This document shows positions 50,098 to 61,095 of a stretch of 64,000 bases of DNA, one piece after another (the first letter of the stretch is position 1; each line of letters starts with the position of its first letter). The stretch is taken from the NCBI RefSeq assembly GCF_022758295.1, contig NZ_JALDWJ010000009.1, positions 124,001 to 188,000 of the forward strand, written 5' to 3'. The notes below the pieces were generated by a model. The model was not told the DNA's origin. It did not search any database and saw only the letters and a program-made list of their open reading frames with translations. The stretch is from Lysobacter sp. CFH 32150 (lineage in GTDB: Bacteria > Pseudomonadota > Gammaproteobacteria > Xanthomonadales > Xanthomonadaceae). A program made the position numbers and the translations under genes.

Positions 50098-50855
50098 ACA
50101 TTCGCGACCCCCAATTCGACGAAGACTCCGGGCACGAGCCACCCAGCGCAGACGTGCAGGCGGCGGAGTACGTGCTCGGCGTGCTCGATGCGACACAGCG
50201 GCGGCAGGTCGAAGCGCGGATCGCGGCGACTCCGGCGTTCGCACGCCTGGTGGACGCGTGGGAGCAACGCCTCGGCGCCTTGCTCGACGCCATCGAACCG
50301 ATGGCCGCCCCCGCGCATGTGTGGCCGCGCATCCGCACCCGCCTGGGCTGGTCGCCGGTGGAAGGTAGCTCGCGCGGCGCGTGGCAGAGCGTCACCTTCT
50401 GGCGCGCGACGACGGCCTTGGCCGCTGCCATTGCGGTGGCCGCGGTGTTCCTCGGCCGCGTGCCGCAGGCGCCTGCACCGGTCACGCCACCCGTGGTGAT
50501 GCAGCCCAGTGAGCCGGCGCAACCGGTGACCACGCTGGCACGCGACGATGGCACGCCGGGTTGGCTGGCCTCGATCGATGTCGTGCGCGGCATCGTGAGG
50601 ATCGTGCCCGTACCCGCGCCGGCCGACGCCCAGGGGCGCGTGCCCGAACTGTGGGTGATCCCACCGGGCGAGGCCCCGCGTTCGCTGGGCCTGGTGTCGG
50701 TCGACAAGACGCAGCTGGTCGTCGTGCCGCAGGCATTGCTGCGCGCGCTGGCGAAGGGCTCCACTCTGGCGATCTCGCTGGAGCCACCGGGCGGCGCACC
50801 GCAGGGCGTGCCGACCGGGCCGATCATCGCCAAGGGCGGGATCCAGGCGATCTGA
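50094..50855 (+). CDS. RskA-like membrane anti-sigma factor
   Basis: A 253-residue protein. The N-terminal helical part (about 18-75, EYVLGVLDATQRRQVEARIA) is the anti-sigma domain; a transmembrane helix follows at about 100-122; the C-terminal RskA-type domain (about 145-250) has PELWVIPPGEAPRSLGLV. The start at 50094 overlaps the sigma stop. As in SigK/RskA pairs it would hold the sigma factor at the membrane until released. A strong terminator follows at 50877. Confidence 0.9.
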   Translation: MNIRDPQFDEDSGHEPPSADVQAAEYVLGVLDATQRRQVEARIAATPAFARLVDAWEQRLGALLDAIEPMAAPAHVWPRIRTRLGWSPVEGSSRGAWQSVTFWRATTALAAAIAVAAVFLGRVPQAPAPVTPPVVMQPSEPAQPVTTLARDDGTPGWLASIDVVRGIVRIVPVPAPADAQGRVPELWVIPPGEAPRSLGLVSVDKTQLVVVPQALLRALAKGSTLAISLEPPGGAPQGVPTGPIIAKGGIQAI

Positions 50856-50876
50856 GTGCTGTCGCCGCAAAGCAAA

Positions 50877-50900
50877 GGCCCCGCAATGCGGGGCCTTTTT
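50877..50900. terminator. Rho-independent terminator, bidirectional
   Basis: A perfect 8-bp stem GGCCCCGC/GCGGGGCC with an AAT loop and TTTTT on the right; AAA on the left gives a T-run on the other strand. It ends both the sigma/RskA operon and gcvP, which converge here. Confidence 0.85.
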
Positions 50901-50919
50901 CATATCCACACAGCTGAAG

Positions 50920-53784
<2,865 letters not shown>

Positions 53785-53851
53785 GTCAGGGCGTCTCTTG
53801 GGCCGAGGTCGCGGGTGCGGTTGCGGCAGGAAGTGCTCATTGAGAGCGAGG

Positions 53852-54072
53852 CGCCCCTCTGTCCTTTTGCCTGAGAGTTTGGAAGCGTGGGGAGGGGGAG
53901 GAATCCCGCTGCGCTTCTTGCCCCTTCGGCGCCGGTTCCATGCCGATGACAGGCAGGCCGGTCTCTCCAGAGTGTGTGCACGCGGCGGTTGTGGGGCCTG
54001 AGCGATTCCGGGCGATTGCGCCTTCGGCAGCGGCATGGTTCCTTTCGGAATCGGCCGCTTCTCCCACCGTGT
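53852..54072 (-). promoter_or_regulatory. Tandem glycine riboswitch
   Basis: On the minus strand two glycine aptamers follow each other. The first (about 54072-53985) has GGGAGAAGCGG, GCCGAAGGCGCAA and CGCTCAGGC, then ACCG closing with CGGT. The second (about 53972-53855) has CTCTGGAGAGACCGG, GCCGAAGGGGCAAG and CTCAGGCAAAAGGACAGAG, a full match to the conserved core. The linker between them is short. Such riboswitches turn on glycine cleavage genes when glycine is high. About 65 bases separate it from the gcvP start. Confidence 0.9.
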
Positions 54073-54083
54073 GCTGCGGGGGA

Positions 54084-54112
54084 ATTATAGCCCGGGCGGG
54101 TTGCCGTCCGAA
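54084..54112 (-). promoter_or_regulatory. Promoter of the gcvP riboswitch transcript
   Basis: A perfect TATAAT (minus strand, 54089-54084) lies 17 bases after TTCGGA (54112-54107). Transcription would begin near 54077, just before the first aptamer. Confidence 0.65.
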
Positions 54113-54126
54113 GCGGGGGCGGCTGC

Positions 54127-54213
54127 CCCCGTAGGAGCGGCTTATAGCCGCGAGCTCTTCACAGTCCTTGCGCCAGGCGAAAAAGCTCGCGGCTATAAGC
54201 CGCTCCTACGGGG
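54127..54213. repeat. Long stem-loop repeat, copy 1
   Basis: Arms of 29 bases (54131-54159 and 54181-54209), opening GTAGGAGCGGCTTATAGCCG, pair almost perfectly around a 21-base loop, with flanking CCCC/GGGG. Copies lie at 58460 and 59885. It lies between the riboswitch promoter and the H-NOX gene. The rest of the 54214-54445 stretch shows no gene. Confidence 0.85.
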
Positions 54214-54445
54214 AGCGCGGGCGGGGACGCTTTCCGCGCACGTCGTGCGTCGAATGAACAGACCGTACGTAGCCGGGATGGTGCGCAGGGCTTCCAACAG
54301 CGAAGCGGGTCAGCCTGAGTTCTTCCCCATGCCGGCGCCAGAGGCGACCACCGATCATCCCGTGGTGACATGGAAGATGCTATTGACGCCTGGCTGTAGT
54401 TGTGATCCGCTCGCCGCGGGATGCGGGCTAGGGAAAGGAGTTGCC

Positions 54446-54991
54446 ATGAAAGGCATGGTCTTTACCGAGTTCATGGAGATGGTGGAAAGCAAGTTTGGCC
54501 TCGAACTTGCGGACCGAATCCTGACTACTTGCGACCTTCCCAGTGGTGGAAGCTATACCGCGGTCGGAACCTATGACCATCACGAGTTGATGACGCTCGT
54601 CCAGCTGCTCAGCCTGGAAACAAATATCCCCATCCCAGATCTTGTCCGCGCCTTCGGTCATCATCTGTTCGGGCGCTTCACTGAAATGTACCCGCGCTTT
54701 TTTCAGGGCGTGAGTTCCAGCTTCCAGTTCCTGGAACAGGTGGACGCGTATGTCCACGTCGAGGTACTCAAGCTTTACCCCGAGGCGGAATTGCCGAAGT
54801 TCACAAGCCAGCGGATGGACGAAAATCGACTGGCTTTCGAGTACCGCTCCCGGCGACCGTTCGGGGATCTGGCCGAAGGGTTGATCGCTGGATGCGCCGA
54901 ACACTTCGGTGAACAGATCCAGATTCAGCGTGAGCCTCTCGCCGCGGAATCCGGAACCGCTATCCGCTTTCTCATCACGCGCCTGGGGTGA
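54446..54991 (+). CDS. H-NOX (heme NO-binding) domain sensor
   Basis: A 181-residue single-domain heme protein. The proximal heme ligand is His104 (AYVHVEVLKLYPEAELP) and the heme-propionate motif YxSxR is Y133-R-S135-R-R137. It opens with MKGMVFTEFMEMVESKFG, typical of bacterial H-NOX. It would bind NO (and possibly CO) in the cytoplasm and pass the signal to the GGDEF-EAL protein encoded 3 bases downstream. A strong AAAGGAG site fixes the start. No separate kinase is seen. Confidence 0.94.
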   Translation: MKGMVFTEFMEMVESKFGLELADRILTTCDLPSGGSYTAVGTYDHHELMTLVQLLSLETNIPIPDLVRAFGHHLFGRFTEMYPRFFQGVSSSFQFLEQVDAYVHVEVLKLYPEAELPKFTSQRMDENRLAFEYRSRRPFGDLAEGLIAGCAEHFGEQIQIQREPLAAESGTAIRFLITRLG

Positions 54992-54994
54992 TCC

Positions 54995-57058
54995 GTGGAT
55001 GAGGCCAGCTTGCTCAGAAGACAGCTGGAGCGGGAAAGGCGGGCCCGCAAGGAGGCCGAGGTCTTCATCGAAGCCAAGAGCCTGGAGCTCTTCCTGTCCC
55101 GTGAGGAACAGAAGCGAGCGTTCGCTGCCCTGCAGGAGCAGGCCGACATCGTCAATGCGGCCAATGCGCAGCTCCAGTTGGAGATAAGTCGCCGCCTCCA
55201 GGCCGAGAGCATCGAGCGGCTTCTGGAACGGATCGTGAAACAAGCCCCGCTTGAATCGATCCTCGAAGATGTGGCCTCCATGGCCGAACAGCAGGCCAGC
55301 TCCGGGCGGTGCTTCATTGTGACCGACCACGACAAACGGCTGTTCCAAGCCCAGAACGGCGAATTCTCGCCAGAGATTTCCGACTGCGCCGATCCCGGAA
55401 TCGTGACCGAACTGCTCCAACCCTGGTCGGCAATTTCGCATTCCGTTCAAGTCATCGAAGACACGACCCGGGACCGTTACTGGAAGCCGCACCAGGCGTC
55501 AGGCGCCTTGGCGGGACTTGAATCTTGCTGGGCCTTGCCGCTTGTGACACGGGATGGGGAGCAGATAGGGACCTTTTCCCTGCATCATTCGCAGGCGCGC
55601 TCCCCCGATGCCTCCGACATCAAATTGATGCAGATGCTGAGTGGTCTGGCGGCAATGGCCATCAGGCACCGTCAACTCGCGGACACGCTGAGACATCAGG
55701 CTCACTACGACACGTTGACCGGTCTGCCAAACCGCCTGTTGTTCCGCGACCGGCTTGAGCAGGCCGTGGCCCATGCCGCCCGCGATGGTCTCTTCGTCGG
55801 CGTGCTGTTCCTCGATCTGGATGGATTCAAGCAGATCAACGACACCCTCGGGCACAAAGTGGGTGATCAGGTTCTGCAGGAGGTCGCGCGTCGCCTGAAG
55901 AGGCGCCTTCGCCGTAGCGACACCCTTGCCCGGATGGGCGGGGACGAGTTCATGGTCGTGCTTCCTTCCCTGAAGACGCCCGCGAATGCGGCGAAGTTGG
56001 CGCAACAGTGCCTGAATATCCTTCGCAAGCCCATGCATTTGCAAGGCCATGAGCTTTTTGTCGGCGCCAGTATCGGCATCAGCGTTTTTCCCGAGCATGC
56101 GCAGAGCGTCGATGAGCTGCAACGCCAGGCCGACGTCGCCATGTATGTCGTCAAGCAGGGCGGGAAGAACGCGTTTCACTTCTATACGCCCAATCTCTCG
56201 ATGCATTCGCTGGAGAGTCTCGACCTGAGGAGCCACCTGCACCGGGCGCTCGAAAGCAAGCAGTTCGAGCTTCATTACCAGCCCCAATTCTGGCGCGATG
56301 GCAGGTTGCGCGGCCTGGAGGCGTTGCTGCGTTGGAATCATCCCGAGCTGGGCATGGTGCCCCCCGGGAAATTCATTTCGATTGCAGAGGAGTCGGGACT
56401 GATCGCGCCCATCGGAGAGTGGGTGCTGCAGGAGGCCTGCCGCCAGATGGCAGCCTGGCAGCGGGCCGGCTCCCACGATCTGATCATCTCCGTGAACGTC
56501 TCGAATATTCAATTTGAACGCGCGACCTGGCTGGAAACCGTGGGGCAGGCGCTCGCGCAAAGTGGCTTGGAACCTGCCCTGCTTGAACTGGAGTTGACCG
56601 AGAGCGTCGTGATGCATGACGTCCTGGCGGCTGCCGCCATGCTCGAGAAGCTGCGAAAGCTGGGAGTGCGGATTGCCATCGACGATTTCGGAACCGGTTT
56701 CTCGTCGCTTACCTCGCTCCAGCATCTGCCCGTCGACACGCTCAAGATCGACCAATCCTTCGTTCGCGAGATCGATCGTGTCCCCCTCGCCGAGTCCAAG
56801 TCGGCAATCATTCGGACCATCATCGTCCTGGGCCACGAGCTGGGATTGCAGTTGATCGCTGAAGGGGTGGAAACGAAATCGCAGGCCGATTATCTGCAGG
56901 AATTGGAATGCGATGCTTTGCAGGGCTACCTGCTAGGCAAACCCATGCCGGCATATGTCTGCAATGACTACCTGCGATATTCAGGCTGGAACCGGATACC
57001 TCGTGATTCGCAAGTTGCGCCTTCGGTAACAGGGACAGTCTTCGATTCGGCGGGATAG
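54995..57058 (+). CDS. GGDEF-EAL cyclic-di-GMP protein with GAF-like domain (H-NOX partner)
   Basis: A 687-residue cytoplasmic protein. A coiled coil (about 1-65) leads to a GAF-like domain (about 68-225), then GGDEF (about 230-395; the motif GGDEF at 315-319 is intact) and EAL (about 410-665; EALLRW at 442-447, with ELTES, DDFGTGFSSL and AEGVETKSQ). Both cyclase and phosphodiesterase sites look active. It starts with GTG, 3 bases after the H-NOX gene. In similar pairs the H-NOX with bound NO modulates the enzyme, linking NO to biofilm or motility; here this is inferred. Confidence 0.93.
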   Translation: MDEASLLRRQLERERRARKEAEVFIEAKSLELFLSREEQKRAFAALQEQADIVNAANAQLQLEISRRLQAESIERLLERIVKQAPLESILEDVASMAEQQASSGRCFIVTDHDKRLFQAQNGEFSPEISDCADPGIVTELLQPWSAISHSVQVIEDTTRDRYWKPHQASGALAGLESCWALPLVTRDGEQIGTFSLHHSQARSPDASDIKLMQMLSGLAAMAIRHRQLADTLRHQAHYDTLTGLPNRLLFRDRLEQAVAHAARDGLFVGVLFLDLDGFKQINDTLGHKVGDQVLQEVARRLKRRLRRSDTLARMGGDEFMVVLPSLKTPANAAKLAQQCLNILRKPMHLQGHELFVGASIGISVFPEHAQSVDELQRQADVAMYVVKQGGKNAFHFYTPNLSMHSLESLDLRSHLHRALESKQFELHYQPQFWRDGRLRGLEALLRWNHPELGMVPPGKFISIAEESGLIAPIGEWVLQEACRQMAAWQRAGSHDLIISVNVSNIQFERATWLETVGQALAQSGLEPALLELELTESVVMHDVLAAAAMLEKLRKLGVRIAIDDFGTGFSSLTSLQHLPVDTLKIDQSFVREIDRVPLAESKSAIIRTIIVLGHELGLQLIAEGVETKSQADYLQELECDALQGYLLGKPMPAYVCNDYLRYSGWNRIPRDSQVAPSVTGTVFDSAG

Positions 57059-57196
57059 TCCCGGGTATCCCCCGGATGAAGTCCAGGGTCCACCCGGGCT
57101 ACGGGTGCGTGGTTGTTCTACATCCGCAACCCATCGTCTGGCTGACGATGCTGCGTAATTCCGTACCATGGGCGCCCGCTCTCCCCGCAGGACCAC

Positions 57197-58447
57197 ATGA
57201 ACGCGCGAACTGGTGTCTCCATCCGCCGCCTGGCCCTGCTGCTCGGTGGCCTGGCCATGTTCGGGCCGTTCTCGATCGACACCATCTTCCCGGCGTTCCC
57301 GGCGATGGGGGCGCAGCTCGGGGCCGACAAGCTGGCGATGCAGCAGACGATCAGCGTCTACCTGCTGGCCTATGCGTTGACCAGCGTGGTGCATGGGCCA
57401 CTGTCGGATGCGATCGGGCGGCGCAAGGTCATCCTCGGCGGACTGGTCATCTTCACGTTGGCCTCGGTGGGCTGCGCGCTGTCGATGGACCTCGGCACGC
57501 TGCTGTTCTTCCGCGCGGTGCAGGGGTTGAGCGCGGGCGTGGGACTGATCGTCGGCCGTGCGGTGATCCGCGACGTGTTGCATGGCGACGATGCGCAGCG
57601 GTTGATGAGCCAGGTGTCGATGATCTTCGGCATCGCGCCGGCGATAGCGCCGATCATCGGCGGCTGGATCCTGGGCTGGAGTGCGTGGCCGGTGATTTTC
57701 TGGTTCCTGGTCGCGTTCTCGCTGGCGCTGCTGGTGGCGACTTGGCTGCTGCTGCCGGAAACGCATCCGCGCGAAGTGCGTTTGCCGCTCAAGGCGAAGC
57801 CGCTGCTGCGCAACTACGTGGCGATCTTCCTCAATCCGCGTTTCCAGCGGCTGGCGGCGGCGGGCACGTTCAATTTCGGTGCGTTGTTCCTGTACATCGC
57901 CTCGGCGCCGGCGTTCGTGATCGATCATCTGAAGCTCAACGAACGCCAGTTCGGCTGGTTCTTCGTGCCGATGATCGGCGGCATGATGCTAGGCGCGTTT
58001 TTCTCAGGCCGCATCGCGGGCAAGATCAGCGGCACACGGCAGACGGCGATCGGTTTCGCCTGCTGTGGCGTCGCGATGGCGGCGAACGTGCTTTACAACG
58101 TGTTCGCCACGACGCCGACGGTGCCGTGGGCGGTGTTGCCGATGACGCTCAATGCCTTCGGTATCGCGCTGGTGTTCCCGATCCTCACGCTTGCGATCCT
58201 CGACATGTATCCGCGGCAGCGCGGCAGTGCATCGTCGCTGCAGGCGTTTACAGCGCTGGTGTCGAACGCGGTGATCGCGGGTGTGCTGTCGCCGTGGTTG
58301 AGCCACAAGCCGTTGCACCTGGCGATCGGCGCGGCGTGTTTCACCGCACTGGGCTGGGCGTTCTGGCGCTGGCAGATGCACGTGGGTCGCAATCTGCCAG
58401 CGTGCCCGCCGGAATCGGCCGCAGTGGAAACGCCCGAGGGGATGTAG
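57197..58447 (+). CDS. MFS multidrug efflux transporter, Bcr/CflA family
   Basis: A 416-residue inner membrane antiporter with 12 predicted helices. Helix 1 has GPFSIDTIFPAFPAMG, helix 2 to 3 the motif A loop GPLSDAIGRRKVILGG, and helix 4 to 5 FRAVQGLSAGVGLIVGRAVI with motif C-like SMIFGIAPAIAPIIGGW, all typical of Bcr/CflA drug exporters. CAGGA precedes the ATG. It is monocistronic; a long palindrome follows. The substrate is unknown. Confidence 0.92.
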   Translation: MNARTGVSIRRLALLLGGLAMFGPFSIDTIFPAFPAMGAQLGADKLAMQQTISVYLLAYALTSVVHGPLSDAIGRRKVILGGLVIFTLASVGCALSMDLGTLLFFRAVQGLSAGVGLIVGRAVIRDVLHGDDAQRLMSQVSMIFGIAPAIAPIIGGWILGWSAWPVIFWFLVAFSLALLVATWLLLPETHPREVRLPLKAKPLLRNYVAIFLNPRFQRLAAAGTFNFGALFLYIASAPAFVIDHLKLNERQFGWFFVPMIGGMMLGAFFSGRIAGKISGTRQTAIGFACCGVAMAANVLYNVFATTPTVPWAVLPMTLNAFGIALVFPILTLAILDMYPRQRGSASSLQAFTALVSNAVIAGVLSPWLSHKPLHLAIGAACFTALGWAFWRWQMHVGRNLPACPPESAAVETPEGM

Positions 58448-58459
58448 CCGCAGCTGTGT

Positions 58460-58537
58460 GTAGGAGCGGCTTACAGCCGCGAGCTCTTCAGGCGTCTCGA
58501 CAACGCCAAAAGCTCGCGGCTGTAAGCCGCTCCTACG
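58460..58537. repeat. Long stem-loop repeat, copy 2
   Basis: TAGGAGCGGCTTACAGCCGC with GAGCTCTT pairs with AAAAGCTC and GCGGCTGTAAGCCGCTCCTA. It lies between the convergent MFS and APC genes and could stop transcription from both sides. Confidence 0.85.
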
Positions 58538-58556
58538 GAGTCACGAGGTCGCGGGT

Positions 58557-59834
58557 TTATGGATTGGCGCGCTGGCGTCGGCGTTGCCAGAAATAGATCG
58601 GCAATCCCGCCAACACCAGCACGCCACCCCACAACAACGACTCGCTGCCGGTGCCGATCAGCGCGTACAGGCTGTAGAGCAGGGCGAGCGCGGCGATTAC
58701 ACGGCCCCTGGTTTCGCCGGTCCGCAACCAGGCGGCGCTGCTCGCGACGTACGGCAACAGTGTCGCCGCGGTCGACAGCAGGATGGAGAAGGTGAACAGC
58801 TGCACCAGCGAGTCGCTGTAGTTCGACAGCACCAGCAGCGACGCCAGCGTGCTGCTGACCACCACGCCGAACACCGGCGTGCCGCGCGCATCGAGTTTCG
58901 CGAACCGCTGCGGCAGCAACCCGTCGCGCGCTGCGGCGAGCGGCACCTGCGCCGAGACCAGCACCCAGCCGTTGAGCGCGCCAAAGCACGAGATCGCCGC
59001 GACGGCGGCAACGCCGATGCCGGCGGCCGGGCCCCATAAGCTGCGCGCGGCATCGGCCATCGGGGCTTGCGAATTCTTGACCACGTCCGCCGGCAACAAC
59101 CCGATCACCGCGGTGCACGCGAGGATGGTGGCGATGCCTGCCAGCAGCGTGCCGAGCACGGTCGCGCGCGGGATGGTGCGTTCGGCGTCCTCGATCGCGC
59201 CGGCCGGCACGGTGGCCGCTTCCAGGCCGAGGAAGGCCCACAACGTCAGCGCGACCGTGGCCTGGATGACGTTCGGCAACGACTCGCTGCCCGGATCGAA
59301 GGGGCGGTAATAGCTGGTATCGACGAACCACAGCGCGATGCCGCCGAACAGCAGCAGCGGGAACAACTTCAGCACGGTGGTGAGCAACTGCATGCGGCCA
59401 GCCTGGCGCACGCCGGCGAGGTTGACCGCGGCGCAGATCCACAACGCGCCGAGCGCGCAGGCGGCCGAACGCAGTGGCGTCGCCGTCATGCCGGGGAAGA
59501 TCGAGCCGATGCTGCCGGCAAACGCCACCGCGATCGCGGCGTTCGCGCACCAGACCGAGGTCCAGTAGCTCCATGCGATCACGAACCCGGGCAGTTCGCC
59601 GAATGCATTGCGCACGAACACGTACGGTCCGCCCGTCTGTGGCCAACGCATCGCCAGTTTCGAAAACGTCAGCGCCAGCAGGATCGCGCCACCGAGGGTG
59701 ATCGCCCAACCGAACAGGCTCGCGGCCCCGTACGGCGCCAACGACGCGGGCAACAGGAACACGCCGCTGCCGATCATGCTGCCGACCACCAGTGCGGTGG
59801 CCGACCAGAGGCCGAGAGGGCGGCTTGTGCTCAT
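58557..59834 (-). CDS. APC family amino acid permease
   Basis: A 425-residue transporter with about 12 helices. The first helix carries the amino acid-binding SMIGSGVFLLPASL (near 20-33), and WAFLGLEAATVPAGAIEDAERTIPRAT (near 200) is the typical helix 6 region. The start at 59834 has AGGAG 11 bases upstream; the longer TTG start at 59855 is less likely. Its neighbour is a Rieske oxygenase on the same strand, separated by a long palindrome, so common transcription is unsure. The substrate is unknown. Confidence 0.9.
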   Translation of the reverse strand: MSTSRPLGLWSATALVVGSMIGSGVFLLPASLAPYGAASLFGWAITLGGAILLALTFSKLAMRWPQTGGPYVFVRNAFGELPGFVIAWSYWTSVWCANAAIAVAFAGSIGSIFPGMTATPLRSAACALGALWICAAVNLAGVRQAGRMQLLTTVLKLFPLLLFGGIALWFVDTSYYRPFDPGSESLPNVIQATVALTLWAFLGLEAATVPAGAIEDAERTIPRATVLGTLLAGIATILACTAVIGLLPADVVKNSQAPMADAARSLWGPAAGIGVAAVAAISCFGALNGWVLVSAQVPLAAARDGLLPQRFAKLDARGTPVFGVVVSSTLASLLVLSNYSDSLVQLFTFSILLSTAATLLPYVASSAAWLRTGETRGRVIAALALLYSLYALIGTGSESLLWGGVLVLAGLPIYFWQRRRQRANP

Positions 59835-59884
59835 CGGGACGCTCGCTCCTGCCAATGCGGTGGTGGTGCTTATGCTGCTTATAC

Positions 59885-59957
59885 GTAGGAGCGGCTTATA
59901 GCCGCGAACCCTTGCTCGCCGCGTACATGAGAGCTCGCGGCTGTAAGCCGCTCCTAC
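59885..59957. repeat. Long stem-loop repeat, copy 3
   Basis: GTAGGAGCGGCTTATAGCCG at 59885 pairs with CGGCTGTAAGCCGCTCCTAC ending at 59957. The inner GAGCTC part is kept only in the right arm, so the stem is shorter than in copies 1 and 2. It lies between the Rieske oxygenase and APC permease genes. Confidence 0.8.
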
Positions 59958-59960
59958 GGG

Positions 59961-61058
59961 TTACGCTTGTGCTTCGCGGTACACGCGGCGCAGCAGTTCG
60001 TGAAAGTGGTGCACGGCGTTTTCGCGCAGAGGATTCAGGCGTCCAGGTTCGTACGAACCCGACGACAATCCGCGCTGCACGTCTTCGCAGATGGTCAGGT
60101 CCTCGAACTGGACCTCGTCGCTGAAGTTGAGGTCGGCCAGGCGGCGTGCCGCGGCTTCCTCGGATTCGTCCAGCGTGTAATAGAAGTCGAACTCGACGCG
60201 GCAACGGTCGACGCCTTTCGGGATCACGCGGTTGGTCTGCAGGCGGCCGGGCAGGATGTTGAGCATCGTGTTCGGCCACATCCAGTAGTAGAGCGCGTCG
60301 CCGTCGCCGTAGAGGCCGTCGCCGCTTTCCAGCGGACTGAACTGGTACGAGTACCACTCGGCGGTGTCGGTGATGTAGCTGCGGTAGTCCAGCAGCTTGT
60401 TCAAGCCCGGGTGGATGTGCGGGACGTGATAGCCCTCGAGGTAGTTGTCGACGTACACCTTCCAGTTGCAGGCCACGTCGTAGCCGACGCGGCGGTGGTG
60501 GCCGTAGCGCTCGAGCCCGCGGTTGGCGCCCAGGCGCGCGTCGATGCCGGCGACGAACGCATCGAAGTCCGGTGCCTGCGTCGCATCCACCGCGGCGAAC
60601 ACCATGCCTTGCCACACGTGCACCGCGAGTTGCGGCAAGCGCACGTCGCCGACGTTGAAGTCGGGCGCGGAGCCCATTTCCGGTGCCGACTTGAGCACGC
60701 CGTCGAGGCCATAGGTCCAGCCGTGATAGCGGCAACGCAGCGACTTCGCCGCGAGGCCGTCGCACTGCGCGATCGGTCCGGCGCGATGCCGGCACACGTT
60801 ATGGAACACACGGATTTCGCCATCCGCACCACGCACCGCGATGACCGGCAGGCCGCCGAAGTCCGCGATGGCGTGATCGCCCGCATTCTGCAGCTGGCAG
60901 ACGTGGGCGATCAGTTGCCAGCCCCGGTCGAACACCGCGCGGCGATCGAGCGCGACCATCGCCGGATCGGTGTAGTAGCGCGCGTGCAGGGCGCGTGCGT
61001 GGTCGAGCGGCTGAGGGGCGAGGGTGGCGTCGTTGCTGGGGATGGTTTGCTGGGTCAT
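59961..61058 (-). CDS. Rieske-type aromatic ring-hydroxylating oxygenase, alpha subunit
   Basis: A 365-residue non-heme iron oxygenase. The Rieske cluster ligands are C89-x-H91 (NVCRHRAG) and C109-x2-H112 (CRYHGW). The mononuclear iron site lies in DNYLEGYHVPHIHPGL, with His211 and His216 as likely ligands. The C-terminal part has EDLTICEDVQRGL, as in choline monooxygenase- and stachydrine demethylase-like enzymes, so an N-methylated amino compound is a possible substrate. No reductase gene adjoins it. The start at 61058 is the family start. Confidence 0.9.
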   Translation of the reverse strand: MTQQTIPSNDATLAPQPLDHARALHARYYTDPAMVALDRRAVFDRGWQLIAHVCQLQNAGDHAIADFGGLPVIAVRGADGEIRVFHNVCRHRAGPIAQCDGLAAKSLRCRYHGWTYGLDGVLKSAPEMGSAPDFNVGDVRLPQLAVHVWQGMVFAAVDATQAPDFDAFVAGIDARLGANRGLERYGHHRRVGYDVACNWKVYVDNYLEGYHVPHIHPGLNKLLDYRSYITDTAEWYSYQFSPLESGDGLYGDGDALYYWMWPNTMLNILPGRLQTNRVIPKGVDRCRVEFDFYYTLDESEEAAARRLADLNFSDEVQFEDLTICEDVQRGLSSGSYEPGRLNPLRENAVHHFHELLRRVYREAQA

Positions 61059-61095
61059 GTCTGGAGTATATGCGCGGCCAAATCGATCGGTCTGG

